Origin: an uncultured Owenweeksia sp.
GTDB taxonomy: Bacteria > Bacteroidota > Bacteroidia > Flavobacteriales > Schleiferiaceae
Assembly: GCA_937146805.1 (NCBI GenBank)
Contig: CAKZRR010000017.1
Location: 202,129-266,128, forward strand
Direction of reading: 5' to 3'
Length of the DNA: 64,000 nucleotides
Part shown: positions 23,810-34,247 of the stretch, in pieces
How the letters are laid out: every line of letters begins with the position of its first letter
How positions within the stretch are numbered: the first letter of the stretch is position 1
Translations under genes and position numbers: made by a program
The notes under the pieces: generated by a model
What the model saw: the letters and a program-made list of their open reading frames with translations, nothing else
Database searches by the model: none
What the model was told of the DNA's origin: nothing

Positions 23810-26800
23810 TAGCCTTTCGAGATTTTTTTGGCGCCAATTTTTATTAGGATAGTTTTAATCGCTTCGTTACTAATAGGTTTTGAAATGTACTCATCCATAC
23901 CTTCTCCTAAAAAGCGTTCGCGGTCTCCTTCCATCGCGTTGGCCGTCATAGCAACAATTACAGGGCGGCTACGGCCATGCCTTTTAATAATTTGGTGAGT
24001 GGCTTCAATACCGTCCATTTCGGGCATTTGAATATCCATAAAAACAAGATCGTACTTCTTGTTGTCCACAGCTTCTACCGCTTCTTTACCATTATTGGCT
24101 ACATCCATTTCGTAACCCATTTTACCTATGGTAAGGGTTGCCAGTTTTTGGTTTACGGCATTATCCTCTGCTAATAAAATGGTAAGCGGATAGCGTTCGC
24201 CCAGCAACTTTTTGCTGTCTATATCGTCCTTTACCTTTTCTTGAGTATCGGCCTCTGGTTTATCTGAAAGTATTTTGATGAGCGCTTTTTGAAGCAGGCT
24301 GTGGCGCGTAGGCTTCATAAAGTAGGCGTTAAAAAGTTCATCCTTTCTTTCTTTGGTAATACTTGGATAGGCAGAGCTTAATAAGACAATAGGCAATTGG
24401 TGTTTGCCTTTCTTTTCACGAATTCTTTCGGTGAGTTCTACACCATCTAAGTAAGGCATTTCAAAATCGAGTACAGCAAAGTCAAAATCCTCGTTCAGTG
24501 CCAGTTCTAAGCCAGCTTTAGGGTCTTTAAACGTTTCAGATTCTACTCCCCAAAGCTGTAATTGCTTTTGAAGCACTTTTAGATTGGTATCGTTATCATC
24601 AATTAACAATGCCTTACGTTTATTTAATACTTCCGCGCTAAGCGCTTCTAGCTTAGCTGCTTTTTCTTGGCGCACAATTTCGTGGCAAATGGTAAACTGA
24701 AAGTCAGAGCCTTCACCAGGAACACTGGTTACCCAAATTTCACCACCCATAAGTTCGGCTAATTTTTTACAAATAGCTAAGCCCAAGCCTGTCCCCCCAT
24801 ACTTACGGGTAGTAGATGAATCGGCTTGCGTAAAGGCGGTAAACAGTTTGGCTTGTGCTTCCTCCGAAATTCCCAGTCCGGTATCTCTAATCGAAAAATG
24901 GATGGTAGCTTTATTGTCTACAATTTCTTCTAAATCAACTCTTATCACAATTTCACCTTCATCAGTAAACTTAATGGCATTACTTAATAGGTTGATAAAG
25001 ACTTGTCTCAGTCGCGTAATATCTCCTGAAATAATAGAGGGAACATCGGGGTCTATAAAGTAGAGTAACTCCAATTTTTTCTCGCTTACGCGGGAAGAAA
25101 GCAATTCAATAGCTTCCTCAACGCATTGGGCAATTTCAAACGGAAACTCCTCCAGTGTCATATTACCCGCTTCAATCTTGCTAAAGTCTAAAATATCGTT
25201 AATTACTGCTAAAAGCGCATCGCCACTTAGGCGAATGGTATTTACATAGTCAAGCTGCTCAGCTTCTAAATCAGTTTGTAGCAGCAGGGTGGTCATTCCA
25301 ATAACTCCATTCATCGGAGTTCTAATTTCATGACTCATAGTGGCTAAAAAGTCGGCTTTGGCTACAGCAGCTTGTTCTGCATCTTCCTTAGCTAGCAATA
25401 GAGCTTGGCTATTTACAATAGTCTCCATTTCCGAACCTACCCATTGCGCAATTAGGTTTATTAAATCCTTATCACTTTCAGTAAATCTTTTGCCATAAGG
25501 TTTGTCGCTAGAAAAGCTAATGGTGCCAAATAGGAGGCCATCAACGTACACTGGCGCACCCAAGTAGGTGTTTAATGGATTAGCTGATTGCGAGTCGTGG
25601 TCGGCATATTTTGAATTACTCACATCGGCCATGGCCATAGCTTTTTTACCCTCTACTACCAACGAACTAAAGGTGTCCTTTATGTCAAAGGTCAATTCGC
25701 TGGTGTCCATTTCGTCATTTTGGGCGTGCTGGGCTTTAATAACAAGCTGCTGCTGATCTTCACTTAACTCGCAAACAGCTCCATATGAAAGTTCAAATCT
25801 ATCGCAACCCAGAGAGAGCATTCGGTCTAGTTTTTCTTCAAAGGTGAGGTTGAAGTTGGCGGATACCTTGTAGAGTTCGCGAATGGCTTCTTCGTTTTGA
25901 ATTAACCTTTTTTCAGCCCTTCGTTTTTCAGTAACGTCATTTAAGGTCCAAACAACCCCATCTGCAAAATCGTAACCTCCAAATTCAATTACCCTACGCA
26001 CCCCATTTTTGGTGAAGATGGGAAACAGGAAGTTTTCGATATAACCAGTACTTAAAAATTCGTTGTATTGCTCTTTTACAATTTCAGCATTTTCTTCGCC
26101 ATAAATAGTGGTAAACCATTCGTTTCGAGTGGCTATTTCATCTTTGGTATAACCCAAAATGGCGGTTGCCTTTTTGTTTAAATAAAATTTGTCTTCCTCA
26201 GCCAAAACAGCTCCAACAGGTAGGTTTTCTACAATATCGCGTAGTTTGTTCTCACTGTTTTCTAGCTTTTTCTTTATTTCTTCTAATTGGGCTACGTATT
26301 CATTAAGCTCTTGCTCTCTTGAGGTAAGTTCTTCTTCTCGTACACTTAATTCCTCATTAAGTTCTTGTTCGTGTTCTAGTAAAGTTTGAACTTGTAACTC
26401 TTGCTCTTTTCGTTCGGTAATGTCTGATAAAGTTCCAATTACACGCAGCGGTTTATCATTTTTAAACTCAACTACTTTGCCTACAATTCTAAACCACTTT
26501 TCAATACTATTTTTGCAGATACTTTTGTAATCGAAATTTACCGTAACAGGTGTTGTAGGGTCAAAAGCATCTCCAAATTCTTCTTCAAAAGTTTTAATAT
26601 AATCTGGATGAATACTTTGTTGCCAAAATTTAATAGGGTCTTCGTTTATTTCTTCAGGTGTATAGCCATGTAGCGTGGCAAATGTGTCGTTAAATACTAG
26701 AGATTCTTTAATATGGTTCCAGTCCCACATACCTTGGTGACTGCTTTCCAGAGCCATGTCCAGCCTTTCGGTAGCCATTTTAATTTCGGCATTGGCTTTT

Positions 26801-27906
26801 TCTAAAACGGTAATATCTCGTATAAATCCCGCTACCCCCGAAATTCGTCCAATCGTATCTTTTATAGGGTTTAGAGATACTTGAAAAAAGCTGTCTTCTC
26901 GTGTTATTTTAAAGTTAACGTGTTGGTCATCAAAGGTTTTTTTGTATTCTTCATCCCATGATGCCAAGCCTGCCTTTTTAAAGGCATCAAAAAGATTTGT
27001 TTCGTTTTCTACGGGTTTTGAGCCTATTAGTTTTTCAAATTCAGATTTAAAGGCACCGTTAAATTTTTGAAGTGTCCCAGCAATATCTATTGACCATATT
27101 TCCTGGTTACTATAGTCCATAATGGCATCCAGATTAGCCTCGCTACTTTCCAAATAGTTGTTAGATAGATCTAATTGGGAAATGGTTTTTTGAAGTTCTT
27201 CCTCTCGTTTTACAAGCTCATCATTAGATTCTTGCTGTTGCGATAAACTGGTACTTAAACGTTGGTTTAGGGTTTTAAAAGTGCGGTTAAAAATCAATAC
27301 TAGTATAAGTGCAATGGTAGCTAAAAGTGTAAAAATGGAAATAAGTAAAAACAAAAAGGATTTCTGTCCCTGTTGGCTTTGCTTTGCGTGAAGATTACCA
27401 AGTACAGACACATTTTTGTCTACTTGTGTAAAGAGAGCTCTGTTTAAAAGATCAATCTCGGTAAAATCGGCCTCAGTAAAAGGTAGAGTGTCTATAGTTT
27501 TTTGGCATAACCTCGTTTTAAAGGTTAACTGCTCCTGTATTTCATTAAATAATGAGGTGCCTTCGGTTAAATGGTGTAACGTGCTTTCCCTCTCCTTGCT
27601 GTTTTCTCCAATCTTGTTTACTTGGGAGATAAGCTGATTATTAACATCGCTTATTTCCTGAAGAGAATTGTAAATAGCATGGCAAATTTGTTGCCTTTGG
27701 CTATCGTTGTCTTTGTTTAAAACACGTTGTGTGTTTCCCTCCATAATCAAAGCGTGCATACGTTGCTTAGCCGCCATGGTTATCAACTCTAGATTATCAT
27801 CAAGACTTTGATTGTTTTGGTTGGCCAACCAATACAGACCAGTTCCCATACCTATGGTAAACAGTAGGTAGAGACCAAAAATGAGATTTAAGTTTTTGCT
27901 TTTCAA
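23809..27906 (-). CDS. Hybrid sensor histidine kinase with PilJ-like sensor, PAS x3, GAF and two receiver domains
   Basis: A 1365-residue protein. Transmembrane helices near 8-28 and 182-206 flank a helical periplasmic part with the PilJ/NarX-like motif [20 protein letters not shown]. After a coiled coil come PAS domains (about 255-370, 375-495 and 550-665; the second has [14 protein letters not shown]), a second coiled coil (495-545), a GAF domain (about 675-840), HisKA with [16 protein letters not shown], and an HATPase ([28 protein letters not shown]). Two receivers follow, LLIDDNDTN...AVLDFEMP and LLAEDNAVN...[12 protein letters not shown]; both keep the phospho-acceptor Asp. The last gene end overlaps pabB by 1 nt. 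The stimulus is unknown; a response regulator with a DNA-binding domain is not nearby. Confidence 0.92.
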   Translation of the reverse strand: MKSKNLNLIFGLYLLFTIGMGTGLYWLANQNNQSLDDNLELITMAAKQRMHALIMEGNTQRVLNKDNDSQRQQICHAIYNSLQEISDVNNQLISQVNKIGENSKERESTLHHLTEGTSLFNEIQEQLTFKTRLCQKTIDTLPFTEADFTEIDLLNRALFTQVDKNVSVLGNLHAKQSQQGQKSFLFLLISIFTLLATIALILVLIFNRTFKTLNQRLSTSLSQQQESNDELVKREEELQKTISQLDLSNNYLESSEANLDAIMDYSNQEIWSIDIAGTLQKFNGAFKSEFEKLIGSKPVENETNLFDAFKKAGLASWDEEYKKTFDDQHVNFKITREDSFFQVSLNPIKDTIGRISGVAGFIRDITVLEKANAEIKMATERLDMALESSHQGMWDWNHIKESLVFNDTFATLHGYTPEEINEDPIKFWQQSIHPDYIKTFEEEFGDAFDPTTPVTVNFDYKSICKNSIEKWFRIVGKVVEFKNDKPLRVIGTLSDITERKEQELQVQTLLEHEQELNEELSVREEELTSREQELNEYVAQLEEIKKKLENSENKLRDIVENLPVGAVLAEEDKFYLNKKATAILGYTKDEIATRNEWFTTIYGEENAEIVKEQYNEFLSTGYIENFLFPIFTKNGVRRVIEFGGYDFADGVVWTLNDVTEKRRAEKRLIQNEEAIRELYKVSANFNLTFEEKLDRMLSLGCDRFELSYGAVCELSEDQQQLVIKAQHAQNDEMDTSELTFDIKDTFSSLVVEGKKAMAMADVSNSKYADHDSQSANPLNTYLGAPVYVDGLLFGTISFSSDKPYGKRFTESDKDLINLIAQWVGSEMETIVNSQALLLAKEDAEQAAVAKADFLATMSHEIRTPMNGVIGMTTLLLQTDLEAEQLDYVNTIRLSGDALLAVINDILDFSKIEAGNMTLEEFPFEIAQCVEEAIELLSSRVSEKKLELLYFIDPDVPSIISGDITRLRQVFINLLSNAIKFTDEGEIVIRVDLEEIVDNKATIHFSIRDTGLGISEEAQAKLFTAFTQADSSTTRKYGGTGLGLAICKKLAELMGGEIWVTSVPGEGSDFQFTICHEIVRQEKAAKLEALSAEVLNKRKALLIDDNDTNLKVLQKQLQLWGVESETFKDPKAGLELALNEDFDFAVLDFEMPYLDGVELTERIREKKGKHQLPIVLLSSAYPSITKERKDELFNAYFMKPTRHSLLQKALIKILSDKPEADTQEKVKDDIDSKKLLGERYPLTILLAEDNAVNQKLATLTIGKMGYEMDVANNGKEAVEAVDNKKYDLVFMDIQMPEMDGIEATHQIIKRHGRSRPVIVAMTANAMEGDRERFLGEGMDEYISKPISNEAIKTILIKIGAKKISKG

Positions 27907-27925
27907 GAGGTGAGTGGTTTGAGTG

Positions 27926-27955
27926 ATAGCTCCAAACTGGAGAGTTTGGAGCTAT
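27926..27955. other. Perfect 13-bp inverted repeat between lpdA and the kinase gene
   Basis: ATAGCTCCAAACT (27926-27938), loop GGAG, AGTTTGGAGCTAT (27943-27955). It lies between the lpdA stop (27967) and the kinase start (27906). There is no T run on the minus strand, so it is either a poor terminator of lpdA or a structured 5' leader of the kinase operon. Confidence 0.7.
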
Positions 27956-27966
27956 TGTGTTATTTG

Positions 27967-29367
27967 CTAAACATGTAAAGATCTTTTGTCTGTAGCATCC
28001 AAAGCGGCTTCCTTAATTGCTTCGGCATAGGTTGGGTGAGCATGGCTCATCCTTGCTATATCTTCCGCTGATGCTCTGTATTCCATCGCTACCACAGCTT
28101 CCGCTATCAAATCGGCAGCTCGTGGTGCAATCATGTGCATCCCTAGAATTTCGTCTGTGCTGGCATCAGCTAAAATTTTAACGGTACCTTCTATATCCAT
28201 GCTGGCTCGGGCTCTACCCAGTGCTTTTATAGGAAAGGCACCTGTTTTGTATGCTACTCCAGCTTCCTTAAGTTGTTCCTCTGTTTTACCAACAGCGGCA
28301 ACTTCGGGCCAAGTGTAAACTACACCTGGTATTAAATTGTAATTGATATGCGGTTTTTGTCCTGCAATTACTTCAGCTACTAAAGTGCCTTCTTCGCTGG
28401 CCTTATGCGCTAGCATAGCTCCTTTTACTACATCACCAATGGCATAAATATTTGCCACGTTGGTTTGTAGTTTTTCATTCACATCAATTCGTCCGCGGTC
28501 GTCCAATTTCAATCCAGCGGCTTCAGCATTTAAACCAGCCGTATAAGCTTTTCGACCTACGGCTACTAGGCAGTAATCGCCCTCAAATTGTACTTCTTTT
28601 CCTTTTTTATCGGTAGCAGTAACAGTAACCGCTTCACCTTTACGCGTTACATCGCTTACTTTGTGGCTCATAAAAAATTTAACACCTAGCTTTTTCAAGG
28701 ATTTGGTCAATTCTTTACTCATAGTACCATCCATAGTTGGGATAATACGATCCATAAATTCTACTACGCTTACCTGCGCACCTAAGCGCGCATACACACT
28801 ACCTAACTCTAGGCCAATAACACCACCACCAATAATAATAAGGTGCTTCGGAATTTCTTTAAGCTCTAATGCTTCGGTACTGGAGATAATACGCTCTTTG
28901 TCAAATTTAGCAAAAGGCAATTCGGTAGGTTTACTTCCGGTAGCTACAATGGTGTGCTTGGCAGTTATGGTATGCTCGTCCTTTTCGCCTACCACTTTTA
29001 GGGTATTGGCATCTACAAACGAACCCATACCTTGAAGCACATCAATTTTGTTTTTGTTCATCAAAAACTGAATACCATCACAAGTTTGGCTTACCACTTT
29101 TTGCTTGCGCGCAATCATTTGCCCTAGGTTTACCTTGGGTGCATTTATCTCGATACCGTGTTCAGCAAAAGTTTTGTAGGCATTGTGAAAGTGCTCCGAA
29201 GAATCAAGAAGCGCTTTGCTTGGAATACAACCTACATTTAGGCAGGTGCCGCCTAGTGTGTTGTATTTTTCAATGATAGCGGTTTTCATACCTAGTTGTG
29301 CGCAACGTATGGCTGCTACATATCCTCCAGGTCCTGAGCCTATTACGGCTACATCGTATTGGGTCAT
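27967..29367 (-). CDS. lpdA: Dihydrolipoyl dehydrogenase (E3)
   Basis: A 466-residue flavoprotein beginning MTQYDVAVIGSGPGGYVAAI. It has the FAD motif GSGPGG, the redox disulfide GGTCLNVGCIPSK, the NAD motif IIGGGVIGLELGSVYARLG, a second FAD block NIYAIGDVVKGAMLAH, and the catalytic His in SHAHPTYAEAIKEA. It reoxidises dihydrolipoamide in the pyruvate and 2-oxoglutarate dehydrogenase complexes, whose E1-alpha and E2 genes lie at 59-62 kb. The frame is open to 29436, but the promoter box at 29398-29405 lies inside that extension and the family starts at this Met, so ATG 29367 is chosen. Confidence 0.95.
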   Translation of the reverse strand: MTQYDVAVIGSGPGGYVAAIRCAQLGMKTAIIEKYNTLGGTCLNVGCIPSKALLDSSEHFHNAYKTFAEHGIEINAPKVNLGQMIARKQKVVSQTCDGIQFLMNKNKIDVLQGMGSFVDANTLKVVGEKDEHTITAKHTIVATGSKPTELPFAKFDKERIISSTEALELKEIPKHLIIIGGGVIGLELGSVYARLGAQVSVVEFMDRIIPTMDGTMSKELTKSLKKLGVKFFMSHKVSDVTRKGEAVTVTATDKKGKEVQFEGDYCLVAVGRKAYTAGLNAEAAGLKLDDRGRIDVNEKLQTNVANIYAIGDVVKGAMLAHKASEEGTLVAEVIAGQKPHINYNLIPGVVYTWPEVAAVGKTEEQLKEAGVAYKTGAFPIKALGRARASMDIEGTVKILADASTDEILGMHMIAPRAADLIAEAVVAMEYRASAEDIARMSHAHPTYAEAIKEAALDATDKRSLHV

Positions 29368-29397
29368 TTTTTTAGATTGATTTTGTAATAATACTTG

Positions 29398-29405
29398 CAA
29401 AAATA
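29398..29405 (-). promoter_or_regulatory. -7 promoter element of lpdA
   Basis: Perfect TATTTTTG on the minus strand, 30 nt before the lpdA ATG at 29367. Confidence 0.6.
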
Positions 29406-29629
29406 GCAAAGCGATTAACGCTTGTAAACTTAGCACATATAAAGCTTAAATAATAGTAATTGTAGCACATTTATGATGTAGATAAAAACATAGTTTAAGT
29501 ACTTGAAAACAGAGGTTTAGCTATGATAAAAGCGTTAAAAAAAAGAGATGCAAATCACTAGGAAGCGAGACGAGAAAAGTGAAAACACAGATTTTTTTGA
29601 TGTAAATGTTTAAGCTAATGGGCAAGGCT

Positions 29630-29637
29630 TATTTTTG
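29630..29637 (+). promoter_or_regulatory. -7 promoter element of prfB
   Basis: Perfect TATTTTTG only 4 nt before the ATG at 29642. Transcription would begin at or beside the start codon, suggesting a leaderless mRNA. Confidence 0.5.
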
Positions 29638-29641
29638 CGCC

Positions 29642-30745
29642 ATGTTTTCAAACGAGCAATTACAAGACTTAGATAAAAGGCTGAAAGCTTTGCACAGCTA
29701 TTTGGATATAGAGGAAAAGAAAATCCTCATTCAAAATGAAAATGAGAAAACGGCATCGCCTGAGTTTTGGAACGACCATGAAAAGGCCGAAGGCGTAATG
29801 CGAAAAATTAGAGGTTTAAAATTTTGGGTAGAACAATACGAAGAAGCTAAAACGCAGCAGGAGGAGCTTAACTTGGCCATGGAGTTTTTGGAGTTGGGAG
29901 AGATGGATCAAGCCGAAGTACAGAGTATATTTGATAAGGTAAGCACCATTGTAGATGACCTAGAGTTTAAAAATATGCTATCGGGCGAAGAAGATAAATT
30001 GAGTGCCGTTTTACAAATTACCGCGGGCGCGGGAGGTACCGAAAGTTGTGATTGGGCCAGTATGTTGATGCGCATGTATTTACGTTGGGCCGAAAGAAAT
30101 GATTTTAAAGTACGCGAACTAAATTACCAAGCGGGCGATGTAGCCGGAATAAAAACGGTGACACTAGAAATTGAAGGTGAGTTTGGCTTTGGTTACCTTA
30201 AAGGAGAAAACGGTGTGCACCGCTTGGTGCGTATCTCGCCTTTTGATAGTAATGCCAAGCGCCATACCTCTTTTGCCTCGGTATACGTTTTTCCGTTGGT
30301 AGATGAAACCATTGAAATTGATGTAAACTTAGCCGAAATTGAGTGGGATACCTTTAGGTCTGGAGGTGCTGGTGGCCAGAATGTAAACAAGGTAGAAACA
30401 GGGGTTAGATTAAAGCACAAGCCCTCTGGGATTATTATTGAAAATACGGAAAGCCGTTCGCAGCTTCAAAATAAGGACAAAGCCATACAATTGCTGAAAT
30501 CTCAGTTGTACGAGATTGAGATGGAGGCCAAAAACCAAGCGAGAGCTGAAATAGAGGCAGGCAAGAAAAAAATTGAGTGGGGTTCGCAAATTAGAAATTA
30601 CGTACTACACCCTTATAAATTGGTTAAGGACGTAAGAACAAGTGTTGAAACCAGCGCTACCGCTGATGTGTTGGATGGCGATTTAGATAAGTTTATAAAA
30701 GCCTTTTTAATGAAAGAAGGTAAAAGTGGCGAGTTACAGGACTAG
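29642..30745 (+). CDS. prfB: Peptide chain release factor 2
   Basis: A 367-residue protein starting [20 protein letters not shown]. It has the RF family blocks [60 protein letters not shown] (with the universal GGQ for peptide release), [12 protein letters not shown] and [14 protein letters not shown]2 terminates at UGA and UAA. At the place where many bacteria have the autoregulatory +1 frameshift (TAT CTT TGA C), the sequence here is TAT TTG GAT, encoding YLD in frame, so that control is absent. ATG 29642 is chosen; the open frame extends 12 codons upstream but across the -7 box. Confidence 0.95.
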   Translation: MFSNEQLQDLDKRLKALHSYLDIEEKKILIQNENEKTASPEFWNDHEKAEGVMRKIRGLKFWVEQYEEAKTQQEELNLAMEFLELGEMDQAEVQSIFDKVSTIVDDLEFKNMLSGEEDKLSAVLQITAGAGGTESCDWASMLMRMYLRWAERNDFKVRELNYQAGDVAGIKTVTLEIEGEFGFGYLKGENGVHRLVRISPFDSNAKRHTSFASVYVFPLVDETIEIDVNLAEIEWDTFRSGGAGGQNVNKVETGVRLKHKPSGIIIENTESRSQLQNKDKAIQLLKSQLYEIEMEAKNQARAEIEAGKKKIEWGSQIRNYVLHPYKLVKDVRTSVETSATADVLDGDLDKFIKAFLMKEGKSGELQD

Positions 30746-30788
30746 AATAGGAACGAATTTATATTCCGCGAAAGCGAAAAAAACAGAC

Positions 30789-31127
30789 ATGAAATATTAC
30801 CATAATACACGTTGTTCAACCAGCCGAAAAGGTTTGGATTTACTTACCGAAAAAGGTGTTGCTCCCGAAATAGTCGAGTATATGAAGGAGCCTTTAATCT
30901 TGGCCGAATTGGAAGAATTAGTAAGCAAATTGGGTATAGCCCCAATTGATTTGGTGCGTACCAAGGAGGCGGTTTGGATAGAGGAATTTGCCGATAAAGA
31001 GTTGATGGATGAGGAGGTAATGCTGGCTATGATTGAGTATCCGCAGTTAATGGAGCGCCCAGTACTAGAGAATGGAAATAAGGCGAGAATAGGCCGCCCA
31101 ATTGACGATCTGCTCACCATACTTTAG
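30789..31127 (+). CDS. ArsC/Spx-family arsenate reductase-like protein
   Basis: A 112-residue thioredoxin-fold protein beginning MKYYHNTRCSTSRKGLDLL, with the ArsC-type N-terminal Cys in NTRCSTSR and the later RPVLENGNKARIGRP, where the Arg contributes to the anion site in ArsC. Such proteins reduce arsenate with glutaredoxin, or act in YfgD/ArsC-like roles of unknown substrate. The longer frame from 30726 overlaps prfB; the homology and the ATG at 30789 favour the short form. The 5' region carries TTCCGCGAAAGCG (30763-30775), a motif that recurs in the window. No arsenic operon is nearby. Confidence 0.85.
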   Translation: MKYYHNTRCSTSRKGLDLLTEKGVAPEIVEYMKEPLILAELEELVSKLGIAPIDLVRTKEAVWIEEFADKELMDEEVMLAMIEYPQLMERPVLENGNKARIGRPIDDLLTIL

Positions 31128-31135
31128 TTCAAAAT

Positions 31136-33262
31136 TTAGTTTCCGATGCCTTCGAGCATTAGTAAAAAGGCATATTCCATAGCGGTTTCCTTATAAGCTT
31201 CAAAACGGCCAGAGGCACCACCATGTCCTGTTTCCATATTGGTAAACAGGTACAAAGGATTGTTGTCGGTTTTTAGGTCTCTTAATTTAGCAACCCATTT
31301 GGCAGGCTCCCAATATTGTACTTGCGAATCGTGCAAACCTGTGGTTACCAGCATGGAGGGGTAGTTTTGAGCGATAACATTATCGTAGGGCGAATAACCT
31401 TTTATATAATGGTAATACTCGGCATTATTAGGATTGCCCCATTCATCGTATTCGCCCGTTGTAAGCGGAATGGTTTCATCTAACATGGTGCTTACTACAT
31501 CTACAAAAGGTACGGCTGCAATTACACCATTAAAAAGTTGAGGCGCCCTATTTATTACTACTCCCATCAATAATCCTCCGGCACTACCGCCCATGGCATA
31601 CAATTGTTTTGGGCTGGTTAATTTTTGCTCTATTAGGCTTTCGGCACAGGCAATAAAATCAGTAAAGGTGTTGCGTTTGTGAAGCATTTTACCGTTTTCG
31701 TACCATTGGCGGCCAAGGTATTGTCCGCCCCTTATGTGAGCAATGGCAAATACAAAGCCTCTATCCAATAGGCTTAGGCGTGTACTACTAAAGCCGGGGT
31801 CTATTGTGGCTCCATACGATCCATATCCGTAAAGTAATAGCGGGTTACCGGTTTCTTCGTTTCTAGTATCTTTTCTAAAAACCAACGAAATAGGAACCTT
31901 TACACCGTCATCGGCAGTAGCCCAAATTCTTTTAGATTGGTATAGGCTGCTATCGTAGCCGCCTACTACTTCTTGTTGCTTCATCACCTTTTTTTCGCGG
32001 CTATCCATCTGGTAATCAATAATAGATGCCGGAACGGTTAAAGAGGTGTAACCGTAGCGTAAGGTTTGGGTGTCGTACTCCGGGTTGGTGCCCACCCAAG
32101 CGGAGTAGGTGTCTTCGCCAAATTCTATAGAATGCTCAGCGGTTCCGTCCCAGCGTTTTATGTTAATTCGGTTAAGACCGTTTTCGCGCTCTTCGGTAAC
32201 CAAGTACTCTTTAAATACATCCGCATTCTCTAAAAAAACTTCTGGGCGATGTGCAATTACTTCCTCCCATTTATCAAAATGCGTGTCCTCAATCGGGCAT
32301 TTCATCAACTTAAAGTTGGTAGCACCTTGCGCATTGGTAAGTATGTACCAATGGTTTTCGTAATGCGTTACCGAGTATTCAAAATCTCTTTCGCGCGATT
32401 TAAATATTTTAAAATCACCCGCAGGGGTGTCCGCTTTTAAATATTGATATTCATCAGCAACGCTATTGCTGCTGCTAATCATAATGTAGCTTCTAGATTT
32501 ACTTTTATACACCCCACAATTAAAAGTTTCGTCTTTTTCGTGGTACACCAATTCGTCCGCCTCCGTGCTGCCCATTAGCTGATGGCGCAGTATTTTATAA
32601 GGCCGCAAACTTTCGTCTTTTATAGTGTAAAACAGAGTGGCGTTATCTGATGCCCACGTAGCGCTACCAGTGGTATTTTCAATGGCTTTAGATAAAACCT
32701 CGCCCGTTGCAAGGTTTTTAAATTTTATCCGATAAATTCTACGGCTTAAGGTATCTTCACCAAAAGCCAGCCATTGGTTGTTGGGGCTAATGCTTAGGCC
32801 ACCTACTTGATAAAAATCGTGTTTGGCAGCTTCAATATTTACATTCATTATTATCTCTTCCTCCGCCTCAAGGCTTCCCTTTTTACGGCAATAAACAGGG
32901 TGTTCCATGCCAATTTCGTAGCGCACATAGTACCAATATTCATTTTTAAAGTAGGGTACACTTTGGTCGTCCTCTTTAATTCTTCCCTTAATTTCTGCAA
33001 AAAGTTTTTCCTGTAAAGGCTCGGTATGTTTCATCTCGCTTTCGCGGAATGTATTTTCGGCTCTTAAGTAGTCTAGTACTTTTTCATCTTCTCTTTGGTT
33101 TAACCAGAAATAAGGATCTTGGCGCGTATCACCATGTAAAACAAGTTCCTTTGGTATTTTTTCAGCTTTGGGGGCTGTATTTTTTTCGTTTGTCATAGTA
33201 CTGTTTTGGCAAGAGGCCGAAAGTAACAAAGTAATAAAGATGCTGATGAAAATGGCTTTCAT
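31136..33262 (-). CDS. S9 family peptidase, oligopeptidase B-like lipoprotein
   Basis: A 708-residue prolyl oligopeptidase family protein. A lipoprotein signal ends LLSASC (Cys19). An N-terminal beta-propeller (about 70-430) includes DPYFWLNQREDEKVLDYLRA. The C-terminal alpha/beta hydrolase has PLLLYGYGSYGATIDPGFSS, IAHIRGGQYLGRQWYENGKM, the nucleophile in MGGSAGGLLMGVVINRAP, and the catalytic His near ETGHGGASGRFE. It cleaves small peptides, in oligopeptidase B after Arg or Lys, and should act in the envelope here because of the lipid anchor. The length is usual for the family. It converges on the arsC-like gene with 8 nt between stops. Confidence 0.93.
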   Translation of the reverse strand: MKAIFISIFITLLLSASCQNSTMTNEKNTAPKAEKIPKELVLHGDTRQDPYFWLNQREDEKVLDYLRAENTFRESEMKHTEPLQEKLFAEIKGRIKEDDQSVPYFKNEYWYYVRYEIGMEHPVYCRKKGSLEAEEEIIMNVNIEAAKHDFYQVGGLSISPNNQWLAFGEDTLSRRIYRIKFKNLATGEVLSKAIENTTGSATWASDNATLFYTIKDESLRPYKILRHQLMGSTEADELVYHEKDETFNCGVYKSKSRSYIMISSSNSVADEYQYLKADTPAGDFKIFKSRERDFEYSVTHYENHWYILTNAQGATNFKLMKCPIEDTHFDKWEEVIAHRPEVFLENADVFKEYLVTEERENGLNRINIKRWDGTAEHSIEFGEDTYSAWVGTNPEYDTQTLRYGYTSLTVPASIIDYQMDSREKKVMKQQEVVGGYDSSLYQSKRIWATADDGVKVPISLVFRKDTRNEETGNPLLLYGYGSYGATIDPGFSSTRLSLLDRGFVFAIAHIRGGQYLGRQWYENGKMLHKRNTFTDFIACAESLIEQKLTSPKQLYAMGGSAGGLLMGVVINRAPQLFNGVIAAVPFVDVVSTMLDETIPLTTGEYDEWGNPNNAEYYHYIKGYSPYDNVIAQNYPSMLVTTGLHDSQVQYWEPAKWVAKLRDLKTDNNPLYLFTNMETGHGGASGRFEAYKETAMEYAFLLMLEGIGN

Positions 33263-33363
33263 AATTTGGTTTGTTTTTTGAAAAGGTTGAAAGCCTAAAG
33301 TTAGTTATTTGTGAGCAAGCAAATGATTACCTTGGCTCCCTAAATACACAGGTTTAAGTGCTT

Positions 33364-34245
33364 ATGAATATCCCCAATACAGAAGGAATGCTGCGTGATG
33401 ATGCCCTGGCCAATAAGGTTATAGCCGTTACAGGTGGCGGTACAGGTTTAGGTAAATCTATGGCCGAGTATTTTTTAAAGCTGGGCGCTAAAGTGGCTAT
33501 TTGTGGCAGACGTTTACCTGTGTTAGAAGCTACTGCTCAGGAAATGATGGAAAAACATGGCGGAGAAGTATTGGCAGTAGCTTGTGATGTACGCGATTAC
33601 GAACAAGTAGATAATTTTCTAAAAGCCATTTTAACCAAATGGAGCAAAGTAGATGTGTTGCTAAACAATGCAGCTGGTAATTTTATTAGTCCTACCGAGC
33701 GGCTTTCGCCAGGTGCGTTTGATGCGGTGGTAGATATTGTACTTAAAGGAACTAAAAATTGCACTTTGGCTTTTGGTAAGCATTGGATTGCTGAAAAGCA
33801 AAGTCAAAAAACAGTACTTAATATTGTAACTACTTACGCTACTACGGGTTCGGCTTTTGTGGTGCCCAGCGCCATGGCCAAGGCCGGTGTTTTAGCACTT
33901 ACACGCTCATTGGCAGTAGAGTGGGCTAAATACGGTATTCGCTTTAATGCTATTGCTCCGGGGCCATTCCCAACCAAAGGTGCTTGGAGTAGATTATTGC
34001 CTGGAGATTTGGGAGATAAATTGAAGTTGGAAAACGAAATTCCGGTGGGCAGATCAGGTGAACGCCAAGAGTTGGCCAATTTAGCGGCTTATTTGGTTTC
34101 TGATTTTTCGGCCTATGTAAACGGAGAAGTGGTAACTATAGATGGAGGTGAGTGGTTGCAAGGTGCGGGCCAAATGAACTTTTTAAATGCCATTAAACCC
34201 GAAGAATGGGATTGGATAGAAAAGGCGACTAGAGGAGCCAAATAA
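33364..34245 (+). CDS. SDR oxidoreductase, 2,4-dienoyl-CoA reductase (DECR)-like
   Basis: A 293-residue short-chain dehydrogenase beginning at ATG 33364; a GTG two codons earlier is possible. It has the NADP-binding VTGGGTGLGKSMAEYFLKLG, the ADP-ribose region CGRRLPVLE, and LLNNAAGNFISPTE. The usual YxxxK Tyr is missing: the site reads VPSAMAKAGVLALTRSLAVE, as in the DECR subfamily, where Lys stays and catalysis uses other residues. The C-terminal AIAPGPFPTKGAWSRL and EVVTIDGGEWL also fit DECR. It should reduce dienoyl-CoA during unsaturated fatty acid oxidation. It converges on 34248 with 2 nt spacing. Confidence 0.85.
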   Translation: MNIPNTEGMLRDDALANKVIAVTGGGTGLGKSMAEYFLKLGAKVAICGRRLPVLEATAQEMMEKHGGEVLAVACDVRDYEQVDNFLKAILTKWSKVDVLLNNAAGNFISPTERLSPGAFDAVVDIVLKGTKNCTLAFGKHWIAEKQSQKTVLNIVTTYATTGSAFVVPSAMAKAGVLALTRSLAVEWAKYGIRFNAIAPGPFPTKGAWSRLLPGDLGDKLKLENEIPVGRSGERQELANLAAYLVSDFSAYVNGEVVTIDGGEWLQGAGQMNFLNAIKPEEWDWIEKATRGAK

Positions 34246-34247
34246 AC

